From contig CAMYLU010000008.1 in the NCBI GenBank assembly GCA_947259485.1, positions 1 to 64,000 on the forward strand: a stretch of 64,000 bases of DNA, given 5' to 3'. Below, piece after piece: positions 9,679 through 15,988 of this stretch. The DNA is from an uncultured Gammaproteobacteria bacterium. GTDB lineage: Bacteria; Pseudomonadota; Gammaproteobacteria; GCA-001735895. How positions within the stretch are numbered: position 1 is the stretch's first letter; the number at the start of each line of letters is the position of its first letter. The notes beneath the pieces are model-generated. The model was not told where the DNA came from and did not search any database. It worked only from the letters and a program-made list of their open reading frames with translations. The translations under genes were made by a program, and so were the position numbers.

Positions 9679-9741
9679 ACCGGGGCTCAGTTTATCGAGC
9701 CCCGGTGCAACTACCATTACCGGTCAATGACTTCTTGACCG
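9679..9741 (-). terminator. Two intercistronic hairpins between glpV and glpR
   Basis: Immediately after the glpV stop lies a perfect 7-bp stem (CGGTCAA/TTGACCG, 9721-9741). It is followed by a perfect 10-bp GC-rich stem (9679-9688 with 9697-9706, 8-nt loop). Neither has a U-tract on the transcribed strand, so these look like 3'-end stabilisers or partial terminators that keep glpV mRNA abundant relative to the downstream membrane and enzyme genes. They are not operon-ending terminators. Confidence 0.75.
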
Positions 9742-11469
9742 TTAGTTCATCCAGCGTTTGATTAACTCGTCGTAGTTGACGGTCTGCCCCTGGGGCTTTT
9801 CGTTAACCTTGGCCTTCGGCGATCCAGGCTTGTTTAACCAGTAGGATGGATCCGATGCCTTGTTGAGACGGGGACCACATCCACCATAGGTGCCAGCCTT
9901 TTCGTCGGCTGCCTGCATGCGTGACATCACGAGATCCATTTCCTCGGCGAGACGATCCATTGCTTGCTGGGGCGTGAAAGCACCCGAGTTTACATCCCCG
10001 ATTTGCTGCCACCAGATTTGTGCCAGTTTCGGGTAGTCGGGAACGTTGATGCCGGTGGGTGACCACATCACACGATCGGGCGAACGATAAAATTCAACCA
10101 GTCCACCCAGTTTCGGTGCGCGCTCGGTGAATGATTCGTGATTGATCGTGGTATCGCGGATGAAGGTCAGGCCAACATGGCTTTTCTTGACGTCGACTGT
10201 TTTCGAAACCACGAACTGGGCATACAGCCAGGCCGCCTTGCGACGATCAACCGGGGTTGACTTGAACAGGGTCCAGGAACCTGCATCCTGGTAGCCGAGT
10301 TTTTGGCCTTCTTCCCAGTAGGGTCCGTGAGGCGAAGGTGCCATCCGCCAGAGCGGGTTACCATCATCGTCGACGGTATTGTTGCCGGCACTCTTCGGCG
10401 CCACCATGGATGCGGTAAACGCGGTGTACCAGAAGATCTGCTGTGCGACGTTGCCTTGTGAAAGCGCGGGCAGCGACTGGTAAAAGTCGTAACTCGCCGC
10501 ACCTGGAGGCGCATACTTGCGCAGCCATTCATCCCATTTGCGAATCGCGTAAACCGCGGCCGGCCCATTAGCCGCGCCACCGCGAGAAACCGATGCACCC
10601 ACCGGGTTACAGCTGCCGGATTCCATGCGAATACCCCATTCGTCGACGGGGACTCCATTAGGCAAACTCTTGCTGCCGGCTCCGGCCATCGATAGCCAGG
10701 CGTCGGTCATACGCCAACCGAGGTCGGGTGCCCGCTTGCCGTAATCCATGTGGCCATAGACCTTGACTCCGTCGATTTCCTTGACATGCACTGAAAAGAA
10801 TTCAGCAATATCTTCATAAGCCGACCAGTTGACCGGGACGCCGAGATCGTAGCCGTACATGCTTTTAAATTTCTTCTGCAGGTCCGGGCGATCGAACCAG
10901 TCCTTGCGAAACCAGTACAGGTTTGCAAACTGCTGGTCCGGCAACTGGTAGAGCTTGCCGTCGGGTCCGGTGGTGAAAGATCTGCCGACGAAATCGTCAA
11001 CATCGAGCATTGGATTGGTAACATCTTTACCTTCACCCGCCATCCAGTCCGACAGGTTCACAGCGAGCTGCAGCCTGGAATGGGTCCCGATTAAATCCGA
11101 ATCGTTGATGTAAGCGTCATAGAGATTACGCTGGGTCTGCATCTGGGTTTGTACTGCCTGAACCACCTGGCCTTCTCCGAGCAGCTGATGGTTAACCTTG
11201 ATTCCAGTGATTTCCTCGAACGCCTTGGTCAGGGTCTTGGATTCATATTCGTGGGTTGGAATCGTTTCTGACAGGACGTTGATCTCCATGCCTTCGAACG
11301 GTTTGGCTGCATTGATAAACCATTCCATCTCCTTCATCTGATCCGACTTGGAAAGCGAAGAAGGCTGGAATTCGTTGTTCACCCAGTTTTTGGCCTCGTC
11401 CATTCCGGCATAGGCAGACTGAGTACATAGCGCAGCAGCCGCGGCCACAAGCGCAATTTGCTTGATCAT
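9742..11469 (-). CDS. glpV: Glycerol ABC transporter periplasmic binding protein GlpV
   Basis: 575 residues, a large family-1 extracellular solute-binding protein. It has an N-terminal signal peptide (hydrophobic core about 5-16, cleavage after SAYA) and the length typical of GlpV rather than of the smaller maltose- or UgpB-type proteins. It captures glycerol in the periplasm for the GlpPQ channel. A strong ribosome-binding site (GAGGAGGA) precedes the ATG. It is the promoter-proximal gene of the operon and is followed by stabilising hairpins, consistent with high expression. Confidence 0.9.
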   Translation of the reverse strand: MIKQIALVAAAAALCTQSAYAGMDEAKNWVNNEFQPSSLSKSDQMKEMEWFINAAKPFEGMEINVLSETIPTHEYESKTLTKAFEEITGIKVNHQLLGEGQVVQAVQTQMQTQRNLYDAYINDSDLIGTHSRLQLAVNLSDWMAGEGKDVTNPMLDVDDFVGRSFTTGPDGKLYQLPDQQFANLYWFRKDWFDRPDLQKKFKSMYGYDLGVPVNWSAYEDIAEFFSVHVKEIDGVKVYGHMDYGKRAPDLGWRMTDAWLSMAGAGSKSLPNGVPVDEWGIRMESGSCNPVGASVSRGGAANGPAAVYAIRKWDEWLRKYAPPGAASYDFYQSLPALSQGNVAQQIFWYTAFTASMVAPKSAGNNTVDDDGNPLWRMAPSPHGPYWEEGQKLGYQDAGSWTLFKSTPVDRRKAAWLYAQFVVSKTVDVKKSHVGLTFIRDTTINHESFTERAPKLGGLVEFYRSPDRVMWSPTGINVPDYPKLAQIWWQQIGDVNSGAFTPQQAMDRLAEEMDLVMSRMQAADEKAGTYGGCGPRLNKASDPSYWLNKPGSPKAKVNEKPQGQTVNYDELIKRWMN

Positions 11470-11523
11470 GAGAATATCCTCCTCGGTTTTATGTTTTTTT
11501 GGTTACATCGACACGCTCGGGTG

Positions 11524-11552
11524 AATCTACGCCCGTATTTTCGATTTGTCAA
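11524..11552 (-). promoter_or_regulatory. Sigma70 promoter of the glp operon
   Basis: Minus strand: consensus -35 TTGACA (11552-11547), 17-nt spacer, -10 TAGATT (11529-11524). This would place the start near 11517 and give a leader of about 48 nt to the glpV ATG, which has a strong Shine-Dalgarno sequence. One CGAAAA repeat lies inside the spacer, the expected position for a repressor operator. Confidence 0.75.
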
Positions 11553-11604
11553 TTAATCCCGTTCGTTTTTTCGAAATCACGTTCACTTGCGCGCTAAATT
11601 TTCG
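11538..11604 (-). promoter_or_regulatory. Putative GlpR operators: three CGAAAA direct repeats at 30-31 bp spacing
   Basis: TTTTCG on the plus strand (CGAAAA on the minus strand) occurs at 11538-11543, 11568-11573 and 11599-11604, a spacing of 30 and 31 bp, close to three helical turns. The middle one sits in a TTTCGAAA palindrome just upstream of the -35 element and the first is within the promoter spacer. DeoR-type GlpR sites are known to contain TTTTCG/CGAAAA half sites. The assignment to this GlpR is inferred. Confidence 0.6.
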
Positions 11605-11682
11605 TTTTGGATTGAAACTAACGCAGCCTGTCCACCGCTTTTTGTACTATTCATGGTCGCTTTAAGCCATTATGATCGCTGC

Positions 11683-12153
11683 ATGACGGACTTCAAGCAC
11701 TTGCTCATCGTGGCCCATAACCCGTCGGCCAATACGCAGAAACTGGTCGATGCCACGCTGCGCGGCGCCCGGCATGGGGATATCGAAGGGGTAGAGGTAA
11801 AACATATACCACCCTTGCAGGCGGTTGCCGATGACGTGCTCTGGGCAGATGCAATTATTCTCGGTACGACCGAGAATTTCGGTTACATGAGCGGTGCTCT
11901 GAAGGACTTTTTCGATCGTATTTATTATCCCTGCCTGGAGCAGACCGAGGCGATGCCGTTTGCCGCGTATATCCGCGCCGGCCTCGATGGCACCGGTACC
12001 AGGATCGCGATTGGTAAAATAACGACCGGATTAAAGTGGAAAGCAGTGCAGGAACCGATGATACTGCACGGAGAATACCAGCCGGAGTACGAAACCCAGT
12101 GCGAAGAGCTTGGCATGCTGATGGCCGCCAGCCTGGAAAGCGGAATAATTTAG
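11683..12153 (+). CDS. Flavodoxin/NAD(P)H-dependent FMN reductase-like protein
   Basis: 156 residues from the ATG at 11683. An in-frame ATG-like extension to 11587 exists but lacks family similarity. The N-terminal HLLIVAHNPSANTQKL matches the phosphate-binding loop of the flavodoxin-like fold, and TTENFGYMSGALKDFFDRI is the isoalloxazine-binding segment of the FMN-reductase superfamily. It is probably a cytoplasmic FMN-binding reductase with an unknown partner. First gene of a three-gene operon with an SDR and an M14 deacylase, divergent from glpV. Confidence 0.75.
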   Translation: MTDFKHLLIVAHNPSANTQKLVDATLRGARHGDIEGVEVKHIPPLQAVADDVLWADAIILGTTENFGYMSGALKDFFDRIYYPCLEQTEAMPFAAYIRAGLDGTGTRIAIGKITTGLKWKAVQEPMILHGEYQPEYETQCEELGMLMAASLESGII

Positions 12154-12163
12154 CGAGGCAGGA

Positions 12164-12859
12164 ATGACAGATTTTAGTGGTAAGAAAGCGATCGTATTGG
12201 GGGGTACGTCCGGCATCGGGTTAGCGACGACCGAAATGTTACGTGACGGAGGCGCGGAGGTAATTGCCGGCAGCCGGCGCGAATGCGAAATTGAAGGTGT
12301 CGAATGCGTGCAGGTCGATGTGCTGGATCGCACAGCATTGAGTGCGTTGTTCGAAAAACACAATGGTTTTGATTACCTTGTGAATGCTGCGACCGGTGGT
12401 CCCCGAGCGATAGGTCCATTCCTGGAAATGGATCTTCAAGGGTATCAGAATTCTTTCGCCAAACTCTGGGGTTATGTCAACAGCGTGCGCCTCGGGGTTC
12501 CGCATATGACACCCACAGGCGCCGTTGTGTTGTTCAGTGGTTATCCCGCGCGTAAATGGCGTGCCGGTGCCATCGCAATCGGCAGCGTCGGCGGTTCGGT
12601 TGAAGCTTTCATCCACCTCTCGGCCAATGAAATCAAACCGGTTCGGATCAACGGGGTCAGCCCGGGTCTTATCGATACGCCGATGTCACCGCTGAAGGGT
12701 GACGAGCGCAAAGACTACTACGCGAAGGGTAGCGCCGAACACCTGATTCCACGAGCCGGCACCGCCGAGGAAGTCGCTGCCGCCGCAATCTTCCTGCTCG
12801 AAAATCAATTCGTCACCGGTACCATTGTCGATGTCGATGGTGGCGCTATCGTCACATGA
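12164..12859 (+). CDS. Atypical SDR protein lacking the YxxxK catalytic pair
   Basis: 231 residues. The N-terminal nucleotide-binding loop is intact (VLGGTSGIGLA, 12-22), as are NAATGG and the C-terminal VSPGLIDTP and VDVDGG. Where classical SDRs have Tyr-x-x-x-Lys the sequence reads AIGSVGGSVEAF, with neither Tyr nor Lys. Such divergent SDRs exist, but their chemistry must differ from ordinary hydride transfer. A clear ribosome-binding site (GAGGCAGGA) precedes the start. The stop overlaps the next gene by 4 nt. Confidence 0.78.
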   Translation: MTDFSGKKAIVLGGTSGIGLATTEMLRDGGAEVIAGSRRECEIEGVECVQVDVLDRTALSALFEKHNGFDYLVNAATGGPRAIGPFLEMDLQGYQNSFAKLWGYVNSVRLGVPHMTPTGAVVLFSGYPARKWRAGAIAIGSVGGSVEAFIHLSANEIKPVRINGVSPGLIDTPMSPLKGDERKDYYAKGSAEHLIPRAGTAEEVAAAAIFLLENQFVTGTIVDVDGGAIVT

Positions 12860-13995
12860 GTTTTGAAAAAATCAGCAGGCAGCTGGTTGGAGATACTCCC
12901 GGGCGCACCACCGAACTGAACTATTTCCGTATCGGGCCAGGTGATGCAGACAAAAAGGTCTACTTGCAGGCGGCCCTGCACGCTGACGAACAGCCCGGCA
13001 TCATGGTATTGCATCACCTGCTGCAATTGCTGCGTGATGCCGATACCGCAGGCGAATTAAAGGCGGAGTTCGTGCTTTTCCCGATGGTCAATCCGCTGGG
13101 TATGAGCGACATTGAATTCGGCCAGCACCAGGGTCGTTATAATCGCAGTATCGGGGTCAACCATAACCGGGGTTGGCCGGTATTAAATGACGCGCTAGGG
13201 CCGGGATTTACCGCAACACTGGGTTCCGATGCCGGGGAAAATATCGAGCTGGTGCGTTCGGCGTTGCGTCACTGGGTCGAAAGCCTGCCGCAGGTCACGG
13301 TGCTTGATCAGTGGCGCCGTTGCATTATGCAAGAAGCCTGTGACGCGGATTATGTTTTCGACGTGCATTGTGACGATGATTCACTGGTGCATATATTTAC
13401 GCTGCCACAGCTAGCGGAAAACATGCAACAGCTCGCCAACTGGATCGGTGCTGCCGCAACGTTGATGGCGGAAGACAGCGGCGGCGGCTCTTTCGATGAA
13501 GTCTGGCCGGCGCCCTGGCTGCAACTTGCGCGCGAGTGTCCGGACAAGCCCTTACCCTTGCCGGTTGTCTCCTGCACGCTGGAGTTTCGCGGTCAATTCG
13601 ATACCTTCGATGAACTCAATCTTCGTGATGCACAAAACCTGTACGGTTATTTTCAAGAACAGGGATTGATTACTGGTAAGCTTATTGGTGATAAGGGCGA
13701 GGCCACGGCACCAACCGACCTGCGCGCTACCGAAAGGTTGCGCGCGCCGCAGGCGGGATTACTTGCTTACTGCGTGGAACTCGGGGACCAGGTTGAAAAG
13801 GGTGATCGCATCGCTGATCTGATTCGGCTCGATGGCGAGGGTGCATTTGTTGAAAGGGTACCCCTGCTGGCAGGGACTTCCGGCCAGGTCATTTCGCGCA
13901 AGGTCACCAAGTATGTCTGGCGCGACGCCAATATTGCCAAGATTGTCGGTACCGAAATTCTCGAGTCGAGTGGCGATTACCTGCTTAGCGACTAG
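12856..13995 (+). CDS. M14 succinylglutamate desuccinylase/aspartoacylase-family deacylase
   Basis: 379 residues. Zinc-binding residues are visible as HADEQPG (HxxE, about residue 36) and the later VFDVHCDDD histidine. The C-terminal half has a barrel-like domain ending with LLSD. The family hydrolyses N-acyl amino acids or related amides in the cytoplasm; the exact substrate is unknown. Coupled to the upstream SDR by an ATGA overlap. Its 3' end overlaps by 11 nt the end of a convergent broken GFA-family gene. Confidence 0.8.
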   Translation: MSFEKISRQLVGDTPGRTTELNYFRIGPGDADKKVYLQAALHADEQPGIMVLHHLLQLLRDADTAGELKAEFVLFPMVNPLGMSDIEFGQHQGRYNRSIGVNHNRGWPVLNDALGPGFTATLGSDAGENIELVRSALRHWVESLPQVTVLDQWRRCIMQEACDADYVFDVHCDDDSLVHIFTLPQLAENMQQLANWIGAAATLMAEDSGGGSFDEVWPAPWLQLARECPDKPLPLPVVSCTLEFRGQFDTFDELNLRDAQNLYGYFQEQGLITGKLIGDKGEATAPTDLRATERLRAPQAGLLAYCVELGDQVEKGDRIADLIRLDGEGAFVERVPLLAGTSGQVISRKVTKYVWRDANIAKIVGTEILESSGDYLLSD

Positions 13996-14143
13996 GGATT
14001 GCCCGGAGCCGAGTTGTCATTACCGAACCACTGTGCCGCCGGCAGGATTCGCAATGGCAGTGACCCACCCAGTCTGACTCGCCGCTGATCTCGAATTTAA
14101 CTTCACCACAGTAGCAGTGGCCGCTTAATTTCTGATCGCTCAT
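13985..14143 (-). pseudogene. Truncated GFA (glutathione-dependent formaldehyde-activating-like) gene
   Basis: A 52-residue frame starts 7 nt after the hemerythrin stop. It contains the hallmark zinc motifs of the GFA family: HCYCGEVKFE, then HCHCESCRRHSGS. Intact members run to roughly 115-140 residues and carry a second CxxCG near the middle. Here the frame goes out of family similarity after SVMTT and stops, overlapping the 3' end of the convergent deacylase gene. I read it as a 3'-truncated remnant. A functional minimal zinc protein is less likely. Confidence 0.7.
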
Positions 14144-14150
14144 AACGGCG

Positions 14151-14516
14151 TCATTTGGAGTCGGACTTCATGACGAAATCCTCGAGTTTCTTGTCGATGC
14201 CGAGGACGTGCAGCTTCAGCCACTTGTAAAGAAAATCGGAAAGCGAAACCTGTAGCGCCGGGTGCATGGTCGGGTCGGTATCCAGCATGGCCTCCAGTTC
14301 CTCGCGGAAGCGGTCATGTGCCTCGATGTGTTCCTCTTGATGGGGGTAACCAAGTTGCACCATGTAGGTTTCTTCGAGAATAAAATGGTGTTCCGCGTAG
14401 AGCTTGAGCCGGACCAGGATTTCGGGATCAAACGGTATTTCCTTGATTTTGTCGATCAGCTCGAACAAGACCTGGTGTTGCGTGTCCTGCCAGATGACGT
14501 CACTGGTTTTCTGCAT
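14151..14516 (-). CDS. Bacteriohemerythrin
   Basis: 121 residues, a single-domain hemerythrin. Di-iron ligands fit the four-helix pattern: His in DTQHQVLF, His/Glu in AEHHFILEE, His in HQEEHIEAH and the C-terminal LHVLGIDKKL (HxxxD). No signal peptide, so it is cytoplasmic. Hemerythrins bind O2 or NO and can deliver or scavenge them. A palindrome resembling an FNR/DNR box lies 46-59 nt upstream of the start, suggesting low-oxygen or NO control. The truncated GFA frame follows at 7 nt. Confidence 0.9.
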   Translation of the reverse strand: MQKTSDVIWQDTQHQVLFELIDKIKEIPFDPEILVRLKLYAEHHFILEETYMVQLGYPHQEEHIEAHDRFREELEAMLDTDPTMHPALQVSLSDFLYKWLKLHVLGIDKKLEDFVMKSDSK

Positions 14517-14561
14517 TGCGCCGGACCCAACGAGAGAGTTCGATCACGATAGAGTAAAACC

Positions 14562-14575
14562 CTGACCTTAGTCAA
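14562..14575 (-). promoter_or_regulatory. FNR/FixK/DNR-like box upstream of hemerythrin
   Basis: Minus strand TTGACTAAGGTCAG, that is TTGAC-N4-GTCAG, one base off the palindrome TTGAC-N4-GTCAA. It is centred about 52 nt upstream of the hemerythrin ATG. A class II activator position would put the transcript start about 11 nt before the ATG. The same half-site occurs upstream of the 12-heme cytochrome operon. Confidence 0.55.
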
Positions 14576-14607
14576 GGGAACGAGGTTTTGTACCCTGGGG
14601 GCCCTGG

Positions 14608-15234
14608 TTATTGGGGAGCGGTCGCAGCGGGCGTAAACGACATGATCGAAATCGATTCGTTGATCAGTAGCTTGGCCTGGTCATGGTCGTTATACAAAAA
14701 CAGCGTGTAGGCGTCGGCCATCTCGTTCCGATGCATGCCGATGATCAGCGCATTGCGATAGTCGGTGGCGAAATCAGGATTGATATCGAATGCCGAGGCC
14801 GCGGCCCAGTTGGCGTTGAATTTATCCAGTGCCTCCGCTTCGGGGAAGGTACTGGTTCCGGTCTCACCGCCGACCGACAAGCGATTGGTGATCGATTCGA
14901 ACAGCAGCGGGAACAGGTGGTTGGGCTCAGGCGCGGCATTATGCGGATCGTTGTACTCGATCTCGATACGGTTCAGTGGGCGCACGATAAAACGGACTTC
15001 GAGCGCTCCCGATTCATGCCTTAACGCGTATTCGTAGGGCAGAATGGCGTTCGCCTGCGTCGGCTGGTCAATATATTGAGATTGCCGATGCATGCGCAAT
15101 CCAGCTTCCTGCAGCAGCCGATCGAAGGCCGCGCGGGCATCCTTTTCCACCGCATCCGCGGCCGTGGGTGTGCCCAGGTAAATCAGCACCAGCAGGGCTC
15201 CGGGCAACGAGGTTATGAATTTTCGGATTGCCAT
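14608..15234 (-). CDS. Secreted protein of unknown function in the multiheme cytochrome operon
   Basis: 208 residues from the ATG at 15234, which lies inside the end of the TPR gene (22-nt overlap, so translationally coupled). It has an N-terminal signal peptide (MAIRKFITSLPGALLVLIYL, cleavage near TAADA). The mature part has no cysteine and no motif I recognise. Segments such as RFIVRPLNRIEIEYNDP and the C-terminal LLINESISIMSF suggest a beta-rich soluble domain. Position suggests a periplasmic partner of the cytochrome and the TPR protein. Confidence 0.7.
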   Translation of the reverse strand: MAIRKFITSLPGALLVLIYLGTPTAADAVEKDARAAFDRLLQEAGLRMHRQSQYIDQPTQANAILPYEYALRHESGALEVRFIVRPLNRIEIEYNDPHNAAPEPNHLFPLLFESITNRLSVGGETGTSTFPEAEALDKFNANWAAASAFDINPDFATDYRNALIIGMHRNEMADAYTLFLYNDHDQAKLLINESISIMSFTPAATAPQ

Positions 15235-15986
15235 TGTTTCAACAGGTCCTCGGCCACCTGCGCCCAACTCGCTTCCGGCGACAGGGTCAGAAAGTGTTGC
15301 AGGTCTTTAACCGCGTTGTTCCGATCGCCAAGAGCCTCGTGGGTCGAGGCGCGATTGAAATAGGCTGCCGGCACCTCGGGCTCGAGCTCGACGCAACGAT
15401 TAAAATCAAGCAGCGCCAGGTCGTATTTTTCGGCTTCGAAATGCAGGCTACCGCGATTGAAATAGGCCGCGACAAACTTCTGGTCAAGCTCGATCGCACT
15501 ATCCAGATCTCTCCGCGCATCGTCATTGCGGCCAAACTGGCGATAGGCCTGGGCACGATTGGTCAGCAGGATCGGGTCGTGCGGGTTCAATTCGACCGCG
15601 CGGTTGAGATCGGCTAATGCCAGGCTGGTTTGTTGGTTTTGCAGAAACAGGCTCGAACGAACGCTCAACAGCATAGTGTCGTTGGGGAATTTGCCGAGCG
15701 CCTCGTTTAATGTCTCCAGCGCCAGTGGTGCGCGCCCTTCGTCGAGATGCTGCAGTGCCACATGAACGAGCTTGTCGGGACTCAGGCTGGCGTGCGGATC
15801 ATTCTGCTTATGTGCGCCGGCACCAGTCGCTTGTTGCCGGGGTGATTCGAGAAAAGACTTCATTTCCTCGCTTAACCCGGTTTCCTGGGCTAGCGCAGCT
15901 TTATCCACGAGGCCCGCGCCTGCAACGAATAGCAGCATCCCTGCCGCAAACCACCCGGCCGAATGGATTGAAACTCTGGCCGACAT
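15213..15986 (-). CDS. Secreted TPR-repeat protein
   Basis: 257 residues from the ATG at 15986, chosen because it is preceded by GGAATAAAC, gives a signal peptide (hydrophobic run about 13-30, cleavage near AALAQ) and starts 2 nt after the cytochrome stop. The mature part carries four to five TPR units (for example VHVALQHLDEGRAPLALETL, LLTNRAQAYRQFGRNDDARR, AYFNRGSLHFEAEKYDLALL, AYFNRASTHEALGDRNNAVK). It is probably a periplasmic scaffold for assembly of, or partner binding to, the multiheme cytochrome. Confidence 0.82.
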   Translation of the reverse strand: MSARVSIHSAGWFAAGMLLFVAGAGLVDKAALAQETGLSEEMKSFLESPRQQATGAGAHKQNDPHASLSPDKLVHVALQHLDEGRAPLALETLNEALGKFPNDTMLLSVRSSLFLQNQQTSLALADLNRAVELNPHDPILLTNRAQAYRQFGRNDDARRDLDSAIELDQKFVAAYFNRGSLHFEAEKYDLALLDFNRCVELEPEVPAAYFNRASTHEALGDRNNAVKDLQHFLTLSPEASWAQVAEDLLKQWQSENS

Positions 15987-15988
15987 GT

